Of a stretch of DNA of 43,703 bases, positions 8,058 through 17,525 are shown in pieces (position 1 is the first letter of the stretch; every line of letters begins with the position of its first letter). The notes under the pieces were generated by a model. The model was given only the letters and a program-made list of their open reading frames with translations. It made no database searches and was not told the origin of the DNA. Source of the DNA: Rugamonas violacea. GTDB taxonomy: Bacteria; Pseudomonadota; Gammaproteobacteria; Burkholderiales; Burkholderiaceae_D. A program made the position numbers and the translations under genes. Location of the stretch: assembly GCF_016461825.1 (NCBI RefSeq), contig NZ_JAEMNU010000123.1, positions 181,373 to 225,075 on the forward strand. Reading direction: 5' to 3'.

Positions 8058-8792
8058 TCACGCCTTGCGCTGCTTGCGCTTGGCCGCCACACCCAGCAGG
8101 GCCAGGCCGCCGGCCAGCATCGCCCAACTGCCCGGTTCCGGCACCGGCGAAATGGCGAAGGACAGGTTGTCGGCATAGCCGTCGTTGTAAGAGCCGTCCC
8201 GGCGCAGCATGTCGAGGACAATGCCGACCGAAACGGCGCCGACCGGAATATAGCCCTGGGTATCGCGCGCCACCAGGCCGGTCAGGTTGTGACGCTCGGC
8301 CGCGCCGACCGACGCCAGGCTGGCGCTGCCCAGCGTGTGGCCGCCGGCATCGAGGAAGGTGGCGCTCAGCACGGCGTTGTCGCCCTGCGAGGAGTAGCCG
8401 CCCAGCCAGCCGGCCAGGTCGAACTGCGTCTTGCCGCTGTTGATCGCGCCGGCATAGGCGCTCAGGTCGATCACCTGGCTGGCGCGCGAGGCGCTGTTGC
8501 TGTCGCCGCCGGCGAAGAAGTTCAGGCCGCGATTGGCCGGGCCGGCGTCGCTGGCGGACGGGAAGCCGCCGCTGGCGCCGTATTTGACGGTGGAAAAATT
8601 CGAGCTCAGCGACCAAGCCGGGGTGCTGCCCAGGCCGCCGCTCGGCGAACCGACGCCCGCTTCGGCATCGCCGTTGACGATCAGGTTGGCGCCGAAGCCG
8701 GCGCCGGCGGCGTGGGCGAACGGTGCGGCCAGGACCAGCGTGCCGGCCACAGCCAGGGTGCGGGAAATCAGCGTGAGTGTAGTGAAGCGCAT
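8058..8792 (-). CDS. PEP-CTERM sorting-domain exported protein
   Basis: A 244-residue exported protein. It has a signal peptide with cleavage after about residue 26 (PFAHA), a beta-rich body starting ANLIVNGDAEAG that resembles carbohydrate-binding-like modules of PEP-CTERM proteins, and a C-terminal sorting tag. The tag consists of VPEPGSWAML, a hydrophobic helix, then the basic tail KRKQRK. An exosortase would recognise this tag and transfer the protein to the cell surface or exopolysaccharide matrix. The ATG at 8792 is favoured over the one at 8798 because GAAAGGA is correctly spaced only from the second. Ligand unknown. No exosortase gene is in the window. Confidence 0.88.
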   Translation of the reverse strand: MRFTTLTLISRTLAVAGTLVLAAPFAHAAGAGFGANLIVNGDAEAGVGSPSGGLGSTPAWSLSSNFSTVKYGASGGFPSASDAGPANRGLNFFAGGDSNSASRASQVIDLSAYAGAINSGKTQFDLAGWLGGYSSQGDNAVLSATFLDAGGHTLGSASLASVGAAERHNLTGLVARDTQGYIPVGAVSVGIVLDMLRRDGSYNDGYADNLSFAISPVPEPGSWAMLAGGLALLGVAAKRKQRKA

Positions 8793-8970
8793 GGACATCC
8801 TTTCGAAATGGGAAGAAACGACAACGGCGCGGCGGCGGCATCGGGCCGCGCGGCCGGACTGGCAGGGAAAGCGTGCACATTTTACATTGTTTTCGTATCA
8901 ACACCCAAGCGCCCCGCCGCGTCCGCCGGCGCCGGCGTGCCACAGCGATGGCCGCGCGCCGCCAAATGAC

Positions 8971-9000
8971 TTGACAAGGCCGCTTGCAATCTCGTACATT
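8971..9000 (+). promoter_or_regulatory. leuA leader promoter
   Basis: A consensus TTGACA (8971-8976) and TACATT (8995-9000) with an 18-base spacer. The -10 box ends 6 bases before the ATG of the leucine-rich leader peptide, so the transcript should start at or very near that ATG. About 390 bases of leader separate this promoter from leuA. Confidence 0.8.
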
Positions 9001-9006
9001 CGATGC

Positions 9007-9093
9007 ATGACCTCGCATCTGCACCTATCCTCTTCCCTGCTGTCGCACGCTGGCGCCCTATCGCTAGCGTCGCTACTACTAGCACGCGCTTAA
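9007..9093 (+). CDS. leuL: leu leader peptide (28 aa, 9 Leu)
   Basis: The ORF encodes 28 residues, 9 of them leucine, ending with three consecutive leucines near the stop. Six of the nine use CTA, including a CTA CTA CTA run at codons 23-25. CTA is very rare in the GC-rich genes around it, where CTG dominates. A cluster of rare codons for the pathway product just ahead of the biosynthetic gene is the classic mark of attenuation by ribosome stalling: low charged tRNA-Leu stalls the ribosome and alters folding downstream. There is no ribosome-binding site because the promoter places transcription start at about the ATG, so the peptide would be read from a leaderless end. It falls at the 3' end of a longer reading frame that opens upstream of the promoter. 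Confidence 0.85.
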   Translation: MTSHLHLSSSLLSHAGALSLASLLLARA

Positions 9094-9165
9094 ATTCGTT
9101 TCTACGCACTGCTCCGTCCGGCCACAAGCCGCACGTGTCTCACCACCCCAGGAAAGTTTGCCCAG

Positions 9166-9282
9166 ATGTTCACTCCGGCTACCCGCGTCCCTAGCAGCAC
9201 CGACCATTCGCCCTCAGCGTCGTTCGCCGCGCGCGTTCTGTCGGCACTGCTGCTATCGCTACCGATCGGTTGCCTGGCCTAG
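9166..9282 (+). CDS. Second short ORF in the leuA leader (38 aa)
   Basis: An ATG at 9166 follows AGGAAAG (spacing 9). The 38-residue frame ends with a leucine-rich tail (LSALLLSLPIGCLA) that also uses CTA twice. The stop codon sits in the loop of the hairpin 9268-9305. It may be a second regulatory leader peptide whose translation affects the hairpin, or a coincidental ORF. The tail also resembles a lipoprotein signal sequence, though nothing follows it. Not recognised. Confidence 0.35.
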   Translation: MFTPATRVPSSTDHSPSASFAARVLSALLLSLPIGCLA

Positions 9283-9305
9283 TGTAACGTGGCCGCCCGG
9301 CAACC
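9192..9305 (+). promoter_or_regulatory. Candidate leuA attenuator RNA structures
   Basis: Hairpin 1 pairs TAGCAGC (9192-9198) with GCTGCTA (9249-9255), plus CCGA (9200-9203) with TCGG (9241-9244). Hairpin 2 pairs GGTTGCC (9268-9274) with GGCAACC (9299-9305), plus inner GGCC (9276-9279) with GGCC (9291-9294). No U-run follows hairpin 2, so a classical intrinsic terminator is not visible. Control could be Rho-dependent or act on leuA translation. The 303 bases from the leuL stop to the leuA ATG hold only these elements and the 38-residue ORF. Confidence 0.45.
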
Positions 9306-9396
9306 AATCGCCACCCGCGCCGCGCAACTTGCGCCGCGCCGCCGCAGTGAAAAACGCCGTCCCCGCATTCCCCCATTCGAGACCCAGGAGCATCCC

Positions 9397-11097
9397 ATGA
9401 TGTTGCAGAACCCCGCCGCCAAATACCGTGCCTTCCCACCCGTGCAATTGTCCGACCGCCAGTGGCCCAACAACATCATCAGCAAACCGCCGATCTGGAT
9501 GAGCACCGACCTGCGCGACGGCAACCAGGCGCTGATCGAGCCGATGAGCGCCGACAAAAAGCTGCGCTTCTTCGAGCTGCTGGTGAAGATCGGCATCAAG
9601 GAGATCGAGGTCGGCTTCCCGTCCGCCTCGCAGACCGACTTCGACTTCGTGCGCAAGCTGGTCGATGAAAACCGCATCCCCGACGACGTCACCATCATCG
9701 TGCTGACCCAGTCGCGCGACGAGCTGATCCGCCGCACCGTCGACTCCGTGGTCGGCGCCCGCCGCGCCGTGGTCCACCTGTACAACTCGGTGGCGCCGGT
9801 GTTCCGCAAGGTGGTGTTCGGCATGTCGCGCGAGGAGATCACCAACATCGCCACCAGCGGCACCCGCCTGGTCAAGGAGCTCGTCGCCCAGCATCCGCAG
9901 ACCGAATGGGTCTTCGAATACACGCCGGAATCGTTCTCCACCACCGAGCTGGACTTCTCCAAGCACATCGTCGACGCCGTCAGCGCCATCTGGGAGCCGA
10001 CGCCGCACAACAAGATGATCGTCAACCTGCCGTCGACCGTCGAATGCAGCACGCCCAACGTCTACGCCGACCAGATCGAGTGGATGTCGCGCAAGCTGGC
10101 GCGGCGCGACTCGCTGATCATCAGCGTCCACCCGCACAACGACCGCGGCACCGCCGTCGCCTCGGCCGAGCTGGCCGTGATGGCCGGCGCCGACCGCGTC
10201 GAAGGCTGCCTGTTCGGCAACGGCGAGCGCACCGGCAACGTCGACCTGGTCACCCTGGCGCTCAACCTGTACACCCAGGGCGTCCACCCCGGCCTGGACT
10301 TCTCCGACATCGACGAAGTGCGCAAGTGCGTCGAGGAATGCAACCAGTTGCCGGTGCACCCGCGCCACCCCTACGTCGGCGACCTGGTGTTCACCGCCTT
10401 CTCCGGCTCGCACCAGGACGCCATCAAGAAGGGCTTCGCCCAGCAGCAGCCGGGCGCGCAGTGGGAAATTCCCTACCTGCCGATCGACCCGGCCGACCTC
10501 GGCCGCAGCTACGACGCGGTGATCCGCGTCAACAGCCAGTCCGGCAAGGGCGGCATGGCCTATCTGCTGGAACAGGACTACGGCCTGGTCTTGCCGCGCC
10601 GCCTGCAGATCGAGTTTTCCCGCGCCGTGCAGGCGGTGGCCGACGCCACCGGCCTGGAAATCACCGCCGAAGGCATCCACGGCATCTTCCAGAGCGAATA
10701 CCTGGAGCAGACCGCGCCCTACGCCTACGCCTCGCACAAGCTGGTCGAAGACACCACCAGCGACGAGCCGGTGCAGATCGACATCGCGCTGAGCCACCGC
10801 AACGCGCCGCTGGCTTTGCAGGGCGGCGGCAACGGCCCGATCGACGCCTTCGTCAACGCGCTCGGCCTGGACATCAAGCTGATGGACTACCACGAGCACT
10901 CGATCGGCTCGGGCGCCAACGCCCAGGCCGCCTGCTACGTCGAGCTGCGCCTGGCCAACGGCCCGACCCTGTTCGGCGCCGGCGTCGACAGCAACATCGT
11001 CACCGCCTCGTTCAAGGCCGTGCTGAGCGCCGTCAACCGCCAGCTGCGCCTGAGCGAGGGCGCGGCCAGCGGCAAGGCCGCCGGCGTCACCGCCTGA
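9397..11097 (+). CDS. leuA: 2-isopropylmalate synthase
   Basis: A 566-residue enzyme of the longer LeuA class. It condenses acetyl-CoA with 2-oxoisovalerate, the committed step to leucine. The N-terminal catalytic barrel shows STDLRDGNQAL near residue 36 and the metal-binding HPHNDRGT. The C-terminal regulatory domain carries the leucine-feedback region, including DYHEHSIGSGANAQA. The ATG at 9397 has AGGAG at 6 bases spacing; the upstream in-frame extension is poorly conserved in character and overlaps the leader. It is monocistronic here, flanked by its attenuator-type leader and a hairpin downstream. Confidence 0.96.
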   Translation: MMLQNPAAKYRAFPPVQLSDRQWPNNIISKPPIWMSTDLRDGNQALIEPMSADKKLRFFELLVKIGIKEIEVGFPSASQTDFDFVRKLVDENRIPDDVTIIVLTQSRDELIRRTVDSVVGARRAVVHLYNSVAPVFRKVVFGMSREEITNIATSGTRLVKELVAQHPQTEWVFEYTPESFSTTELDFSKHIVDAVSAIWEPTPHNKMIVNLPSTVECSTPNVYADQIEWMSRKLARRDSLIISVHPHNDRGTAVASAELAVMAGADRVEGCLFGNGERTGNVDLVTLALNLYTQGVHPGLDFSDIDEVRKCVEECNQLPVHPRHPYVGDLVFTAFSGSHQDAIKKGFAQQQPGAQWEIPYLPIDPADLGRSYDAVIRVNSQSGKGGMAYLLEQDYGLVLPRRLQIEFSRAVQAVADATGLEITAEGIHGIFQSEYLEQTAPYAYASHKLVEDTTSDEPVQIDIALSHRNAPLALQGGGNGPIDAFVNALGLDIKLMDYHEHSIGSGANAQAACYVELRLANGPTLFGAGVDSNIVTASFKAVLSAVNRQLRLSEGAASGKAAGVTA

Positions 11098-11119
11098 GTT
11101 CGGACCAACTGACTAGCTA

Positions 11120-11136
11120 GTTCCCGGCGCGGGAAC
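11120..11136. terminator. Hairpin after leuA
   Basis: GTTCCCG-GCG-CGGGAAC forms a 7-bp stem with a 3-base loop, 22 bases after the leuA stop. No T-run follows, so terminator function is uncertain. The sequence resembles the arms of the REP-like repeat at 7995 and 13031. Confidence 0.4.
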
Positions 11137-11342
11137 GCCCGCCGTTCCCGCGCCGCCTCCCCGCAGCTCCCCCTGCTGCTACTCCTGCCGCTCCCCCTCT
11201 TCCGCCGCATCCTCCCAGCCCCCGCCGTCCCGCCGCGTATTGCTTTGACGCACAGCCAACACGTCTTTTTCGGCGTTATACTCGATTTGTTCACCGCACC
11301 ATTTTCTGCAAATCCCCCGCCACGCCTGTGAGGAGTCACTGC

Positions 11343-12953
11343 ATGAACATATCGAACCTGAAGATCGGCATTCGTCTTGGACTTGGATTCGGGGCGGTGC
11401 TGACCCTGATGTTGATCCTGATTGTGGTGGGCCTACAACGCTTGAGCAGCATCGGCGCGCATACCGACACCATCATCGACAAGGACTGGGTCAAGGCCGA
11501 CGCCGCCGCCACCATCAGCAGCACCACGCGCGCCAACTCGGCCCTGGTGCTCGAACTGTTCATCGCCAAGGACCCGGCGCGGGTGGCCGAGATCAACCGC
11601 GAAGTCGACGCCAACAAGAAGCTCATCGGCGCCGCGCTGGAGACCCTCGACAAGCTGCTGTATCTGCCCGAGGGCAAGGCGCTGCTGGCGGCCATCCGCG
11701 AGCAGCGCGGCCAATACGTCGCCTCGTTCGGCAAGGTCGGCAAGCTGATCGCCGAGCAGCAGCACGACGCCGCCGCCGCGCTGATGGCCAGCGACACGCT
11801 GCCGCGGCTGAACAAGCTGCAAACCAGCATCCGCGAGCTGTCCGACTTGCAGCGTCGCGCCGTCACCAGCAACGGCGCGGCGGTGCAGCAGGACATCAGC
11901 ACGGCCGGCCGCCTGATGAGCGTGCTCGGCGCCGCCGCCCTGCTGCTCGGCGTCGCCTTCGCCTGGCGCGTGACGCGCTCGATCACCGACCCGATCGGCT
12001 ACGCGCTGAAGGTGGCGCGCGCCGTGGCGGCGGGCGACCTGACCAGCCGCATCGACAGCGCACACCACGACGAGGCCGGCCAGTTGCTGCGCGCGCTCGG
12101 TGAGATGAACGACAGCCTGGCCCACATCGTCGGCCAGGTGCGCAACGGCACCGGCACCATCGCCACCGCCTCGAGCCAGATCGCCAGCGGCAATATGGAC
12201 CTGTCCTCGCGCACCGAGGCGCAGGCCAGCGCGCTCGAGCAGACCGCCTCGTCGATGGTCGAGCTGACCACCACCGTGCGGCAGAACAGCGACAACGCGC
12301 GCCAGGCCAACCAGCTGGCGCAGTCGGCCTCGCAGGTGGCGCAGCGCGGCGGCAGCGTGGTGTCGCAGGTGATCGACACCATGGGCTCGATCAACGACTC
12401 GTCGCGCCGCATCGTCGACATCATCGGCGTCATCGACAGCATCGCCTTCCAGACGAACATCCTGGCGCTCAACGCGGCGGTGGAGGCGGCGCGCGCCGGC
12501 GAACAGGGACGCGGCTTCGCCGTCGTCGCCTCCGAGGTGCGCAATCTGGCGCAGCGCTCGGCCGGCGCGGCCAAGGAGATCAAGGAGCTGATCGCCGACT
12601 CGGTGACCCGGGTCGACGCCGGCGCCCGCCTGGTCGAGCAGGCCGGCAGCACGATGGACGAGGTGGTCGCCAGCGTCAAGCGGGTCAGCGATATCGTCAG
12701 CGAGATCTCGCTGGCCAACACCGAGCAGACCGACGGCATCGAGCAGATCAACATCGCCATCGCCCAGATGGACGACGTGACGCAGCAGAACGCCGCCCTG
12801 GTCGAGCAGTCGGCCGCAGCGGCGGCGGCCATGCAGGACCAAGCCGGCGCGCTTGAGCAGGTGGTCAGCCAGTTCCGCATCGACGGCGCCGACAGGCCGG
12901 TGCAACGGGTGGCCACACGGGCCAGCGCCCGCCGGCTGCCGGCCACCACTTGA
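11343..12953 (+). CDS. Methyl-accepting chemotaxis protein
   Basis: A 536-residue chemoreceptor. TM1 is at about residues 10-31, followed by a periplasmic four-helix-bundle-type sensor (about 35-185), TM2 near 190-210 and a HAMP domain (SITDPIGYALKVARAVAAGD). The long coiled-coil signalling domain has the conserved hairpin tip AAVEAARAGEQGRGFAVVA that contacts CheA/CheW. The ATG at 11343 has AGGAG 7 bases upstream; an earlier in-frame ATG at 11328 lacks one. Ligand unknown. No C-terminal CheR-binding pentapeptide is seen. No other chemotaxis genes are nearby, so it is an orphan receptor. Confidence 0.95.
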   Translation: MNISNLKIGIRLGLGFGAVLTLMLILIVVGLQRLSSIGAHTDTIIDKDWVKADAAATISSTTRANSALVLELFIAKDPARVAEINREVDANKKLIGAALETLDKLLYLPEGKALLAAIREQRGQYVASFGKVGKLIAEQQHDAAAALMASDTLPRLNKLQTSIRELSDLQRRAVTSNGAAVQQDISTAGRLMSVLGAAALLLGVAFAWRVTRSITDPIGYALKVARAVAAGDLTSRIDSAHHDEAGQLLRALGEMNDSLAHIVGQVRNGTGTIATASSQIASGNMDLSSRTEAQASALEQTASSMVELTTTVRQNSDNARQANQLAQSASQVAQRGGSVVSQVIDTMGSINDSSRRIVDIIGVIDSIAFQTNILALNAAVEAARAGEQGRGFAVVASEVRNLAQRSAGAAKEIKELIADSVTRVDAGARLVEQAGSTMDEVVASVKRVSDIVSEISLANTEQTDGIEQINIAIAQMDDVTQQNAALVEQSAAAAAAMQDQAGALEQVVSQFRIDGADRPVQRVATRASARRLPATT

Positions 12954-12967
12954 CTACCAACTAGATA

Positions 12968-13042
12968 AACCCAGTCGCTCCCGCTGAACCCAGTAGTTTC
13001 CACTGAACCCAGTCGTTCCCGCTAAACCCAGTCGTTCCCGCG
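12968..13042 (+). repeat. Imperfect 19-base tandem repeat, about 4 units
   Basis: Units starting AACCCAGT begin at 12968, 12987, 13006 and 13025. The consensus is AACCCAGTCGTTCCCGCTG; the second unit is the most diverged. The last unit merges into the REP-like hairpin at 13031. It lies between the stops of the chemoreceptor and egtB. Confidence 0.8.
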
Positions 13043-13064
13043 TAGGCGGGAACCCATGCCGCGC
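13031..13064 (+). repeat. Short REP-like repeat, second copy
   Basis: GTTCCCGCGTAGGCGGGAAC followed by CCATGCCGCGC, nearly identical to 7995-8028. The tandem units just upstream appear to be partial duplications of its left arm. Confidence 0.7.
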
Positions 13065-13135
13065 CAAGCAGCACGCGGTGCATGCGTTTCCCCATGCGCG
13101 GCGGTCCACCGATGCGGAACGACGGCTATGACACC

Positions 13136-14482
<1,347 letters not shown>

Positions 14483-14500
14483 AGGCGGCTCGCTTTGCTC

Positions 14501-14537
14501 GGCGTTGAGTTGACGTTGCGTTGGCGTTGAGTTGACG
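14501..14537 (+). repeat. 15-base direct repeat in the egtD-egtB gap
   Basis: GGCGTTGAGTTGACG occurs at 14501-14515 and exactly again at 14523-14537. It occupies part of the 67-base spacer between egtD and egtB. It may be a simple slippage duplication. Confidence 0.7.
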
Positions 14538-14549
14538 GTGAGCTGGCGC

Positions 14550-15572
14550 TCAGTCGGCGATCACATCGGCGTGGATCACGGCGAACCAGCCGGCCGGATC
14601 GGTCCACACGGCGCGGCTGGCGAAGCCGGCCCGCTGCAACAGGTCGACGAAGCCCTGGCGGGTGTATTTGTAGCTATCCTCGGTGTGGATACGTTCGCCC
14701 TCGGCGAAGCGGCGGCTGCCGCCTTGCCAGTGCACCGTCTGCGCGGCGCGCGCCTCCAGATGCATTTCGATGCGGCCGGCGTCGGCTTTGTAGAAGGCGC
14801 GGTGGCGCCACTGCGTCACGTCGAAGTCGGCGCCGATCAAGCGGTTCAGGTGGCGCAACAGGTTCAGGTTGAAGGCGGCGGTGACGCCGAGCGCGTCGTC
14901 ATAGGCGGCGTCGAGCACGGCGCTGTCCTTGACCAGGTCGACGCCGATCAGCAGGCCGCCGTCGGCGCCGGCGTTGTCACGCAGGCCGCGCAGGAAGGCC
15001 ACCGCCTGCTCGGGGGTGAAATTGCCGATCGACGAGCCGGGGTAGAAGAACAGGCGACGCTCGGCGCGCACGCTGGCGGGCAGCGCAAAGCCGGCGGAAA
15101 AGTCCAGCCCCAGCGCCGTCATGGCGATCTGCGGGAAGCGCTGTTGCAGCCGTTCGACGGCATCAAGCAGGAAGTCGCGCGAAATATCGACCGGCACGTA
15201 CTGCGCGGGACGCAGCAGCGGGAACAGGCTGGCCGCCTTGGCGCAGTTGCCGGCGCCCAGGTCGATCAGGGTGCCGCCGCCGCCGATGGCCGCCGCCATG
15301 TCGGCGCCGTGGCGGGCGAAGATGGCCGCCTCGGTGCGCGTCGGGTAGTACTCGGGCAGCTCGCAGATGGCCTCGAACAGCTTGGAGCCGAGGCCGTCGT
15401 AGAAGAACTTGGGCGAGCAGTGCGCCGCCGGCGCCAGCAGGCCGGCGGCGATCTCGCCGATCAAGTCGGCATCGCCGTGGGCTGGCCGCAACAGTGAAGC
15501 GGCGGCGATCGGCAGCGACGTTGCCGCGGCCAGCGGCGAAGCCGGCTGGGTCATACGCAGTGACATAGGCAT
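14550..15572 (-). CDS. egtD: L-histidine N-alpha-methyltransferase EgtD
   Basis: About 334-340 residues. It trimethylates histidine to hercynine using three SAM. The fold is class I methyltransferase with IDLGAGNCAKA (SAM binding), PKFFYDGLGSKLF and YYPTRTEAAIF near the N-terminus, and FFYPGSSIGNFTP in the middle; these are hallmarks of the EgtD family. Start is uncertain among ATGs at 15572, 15566 and 15554, none with a strong ribosome site; the longer frame reaching 15770 runs into the divergent promoter and is unlikely. It lies upstream of egtB on the minus strand, likely one operon. Its product hercynine is the shared substrate for EgtB and SenA. Divergent from the ABC importer operon. 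Confidence 0.93.
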   Translation of the reverse strand: MPMSLRMTQPASPLAAATSLPIAAASLLRPAHGDADLIGEIAAGLLAPAAHCSPKFFYDGLGSKLFEAICELPEYYPTRTEAAIFARHGADMAAAIGGGGTLIDLGAGNCAKAASLFPLLRPAQYVPVDISRDFLLDAVERLQQRFPQIAMTALGLDFSAGFALPASVRAERRLFFYPGSSIGNFTPEQAVAFLRGLRDNAGADGGLLIGVDLVKDSAVLDAAYDDALGVTAAFNLNLLRHLNRLIGADFDVTQWRHRAFYKADAGRIEMHLEARAAQTVHWQGGSRRFAEGERIHTEDSYKYTRQGFVDLLQRAGFASRAVWTDPAGWFAVIHADVIAD

Positions 15573-15677
15573 AAAGTTGCTCTGTCCAAGAGTGGATGAC
15601 GGCCATCCCAAGGCCACGCCGCGCGCCACAGGCCACGCCGGTCGTTGCTGCGGATGACAATTTTTCGAAGACTTTTT

Positions 15678-15686
15678 TGCTATGAT
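15678..15686 (+). promoter_or_regulatory. Extended -10 promoter of the ABC importer operon
   Basis: TGCTATGAT is a good extended -10 (TGN then TATGAT) preceded by T-rich DNA. A -35 box is weak (TGACAA at 15655, spacing 20), as expected for extended -10 promoters. It leaves a leader of about 90 bases before the ATG at 15785. Confidence 0.5.
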
Positions 15687-15784
15687 AGCTGAATATCCAA
15701 GTTCAAGCGCCGCAAGGCCACAGCCGTGCGCGGCCTGTTTCTGATCGCAATTGCAATGTTCCACCCACACAAAGGCACGCCACG

Positions 15785-16672
15785 ATGAAAACCTCCACCC
15801 TGCGCACTATCAAGTCCCTGTTGACCGCCTCGCTCTCGGCCGGTCTGATGCTGGCCGCCGCGCACGCCCAGGCGCAAAGCCCGGCGCAGGTGTTCCGCGT
15901 CTCGGCCATCCCCGACGAGGCGCCGACCGAATTGCAGCGCAAATTCAAGCCGCTCGGCGAGTACCTGGAGAAGAAGATCGGCATGAAGGTCGAGTTCACC
16001 CCGGTGACCGACTATGCGGCGTCGGTCGAGGCGCTGATCAACAAGAAGGTCGACATGGTCTGGTTCGGCGGCTTCACCTTCGTCCAGGCCAAGGACCGCA
16101 GCAAGAACCAGATCACGCCGCTGGTGCAGCGCGCCGAGGACGAAAAATTCCGCTCGGTCTTCATCACCACCCACAAGGACATCAACAAGCTGGAAGACTT
16201 GAAGGGCAAGACGCTGAGCTTCGGCTCCGAGTCGTCGACCTCGGGCCACCTGATGCCGCGCTCCTTCCTGCTGGCCGCCAAGATCAATCCGGACACCGAC
16301 CTGAAACGCATCGCCTTCTCCGGCGCGCATGACGCCACCGTCGCCGCCGTCGCCGGCGGCAAGGTCGACGCCGGCGCGCTCAACATCTCGGTGTGGGAAA
16401 AACTGATCGGCGAGAAGAAGGTCGATCCGGCCGTGGTGCGGGTGTTCTACACCACGCCCGGCTACTACGACTACAACTGGAGCGTGCGCACCGACATGAA
16501 CGCCGACCTGAAGAAAAAACTCAGCGACGCCTTCCTCGCCCTCGATCCGAAGAACCCGGCCGACAAGGCCATCCTCGACCTGCAACGCGCCAGCAAATTC
16601 ATCCCCACCAAGGCCGACAACTACACCGCCATCGAGGCGGCCGCCGTCAACGCGGGCCTGCTGAAAAAATAA
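15785..16672 (+). CDS. Putative selenium-compound ABC transporter, periplasmic binding protein (PhnD-like)
   Basis: A 295-residue binding protein. A signal peptide is cleaved near residue 30 (AHAQA), followed by a PhnD-like type II fold beginning FRVSAIPDEAPTELQRKFKPL. Phosphonate/phosphite-type binding features include DMVWFGGFTFVQA and FGSESSTSGHLMPRSF, the Ser/Thr-rich anion-binding loop. This branch matches what I recall as the putative selenate/selenium ABC binding family (TIGR04553), defined by co-occurrence with selenium genes. Here it sits about 8 kb from senABC and next to egtD, which supports that role. Phosphonate or phosphite uptake is the alternative; no phn or ptx catabolic genes are present. 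First gene of a four-gene operon. Confidence 0.85.
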   Translation: MKTSTLRTIKSLLTASLSAGLMLAAAHAQAQSPAQVFRVSAIPDEAPTELQRKFKPLGEYLEKKIGMKVEFTPVTDYAASVEALINKKVDMVWFGGFTFVQAKDRSKNQITPLVQRAEDEKFRSVFITTHKDINKLEDLKGKTLSFGSESSTSGHLMPRSFLLAAKINPDTDLKRIAFSGAHDATVAAVAGGKVDAGALNISVWEKLIGEKKVDPAVVRVFYTTPGYYDYNWSVRTDMNADLKKKLSDAFLALDPKNPADKAILDLQRASKFIPTKADNYTAIEAAAVNAGLLKK

Positions 16673-16675
16673 TCG

Positions 16676-17521
16676 ATGTCCGCTTCCGGTAACCACCATG
16701 CGCCGACCTACCGCCTGCAAGGGCTGACGGTACGCCACCTGGCCGCCGCGCGCGGCCAGGTGGCGGCGCTGCACGCCATCGACCTGCGGATCGCCCAGGG
16801 CGAGCAGCTGGCCATCATCGGCCCCTCCGGCGCCGGCAAGACCACGCTGCTGGCCACCCTGGCCTGCGCCCACCGGCCGGCCGACGGCCTGTTCCAGGCC
16901 TTCGGCGTCGAGCCGTGGAGCTTGTCCGAGGGCGAACGCCACCGCCTGCGCGCCCGCCTGTTCCTGGCGCCGCAAACGCCGCCGCTGCCGCCGCGCCAGC
17001 GCGTGGTGACGGCGGTGCTGGCGGCGCGCCTGCCGCACTGGGGCTTCTGGCGCGCGCTGGCCTCGTTGGTGAAACCGGCCGATCCGGCCGCCGCCTTCGC
17101 CGCGCTGGCCCGCTTCAACCTGGGCGACAAACTGTATTCGCGCGTCGACCGCCTGTCCGGCGGCGAACGCCAACGCTGCGGCCTGGCGCGCCTGCTGCTG
17201 TCGAACGCGCAGACGCTGCTGGTCGACGAGCCGCTGTCGGCGCTCGACCCGGCGCTGTCCGAACTGACCCTGGCCACCTTGCGCCGGGAAGCCGCCGCGC
17301 GCGGCGCCACGCTGATCTGCAGCCTGCACCAGGTCGACCTGGCGCTCAGCCACTTTCCGCGCATCGTCGCGCTGCGCGACGGCCGCATCGTCTTCGACCT
17401 GCCGCGCGAGCAGGTCAGCCCGGCCATGATCGCCCAGTTGTACCAGGGCGAGCAGCCGGTCGCCAGCGCCCCGCCGGCCGATCCGGCCGCGCCGCGCCTG
17501 GCCGTCGACGCCTGCTTCTGA
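16676..17521 (+). CDS. ABC importer ATPase (putative selenium transporter)
   Basis: A 281-residue nucleotide-binding subunit of the PhnC type. Walker A is GPSGAGKT (residues 49-56), the signature is LSGGERQRCGLARL, Walker B is TLLVDEPLSALDP, and the H-loop is SLHQVD. It starts 3 bases after the binding-protein stop and ends 4 bases before the first permease, so it is co-translated with them. It would energise import by the two permeases. The approximately 25-residue Ala/Pro-rich tail after the H-loop region is non-conserved in character. Confidence 0.92.
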   Translation: MSASGNHHAPTYRLQGLTVRHLAAARGQVAALHAIDLRIAQGEQLAIIGPSGAGKTTLLATLACAHRPADGLFQAFGVEPWSLSEGERHRLRARLFLAPQTPPLPPRQRVVTAVLAARLPHWGFWRALASLVKPADPAAAFAALARFNLGDKLYSRVDRLSGGERQRCGLARLLLSNAQTLLVDEPLSALDPALSELTLATLRREAAARGATLICSLHQVDLALSHFPRIVALRDGRIVFDLPREQVSPAMIAQLYQGEQPVASAPPADPAAPRLAVDACF

Positions 17522-17525
17522 GCCC

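Noticed and set aside
12968..13064. Possible CRISPR array from regularly spaced repeats
   Set aside because: Units are directly abutting 19-base repeats with no spacers and differ from each other. It is a simple tandem repeat next to a REP-like element.
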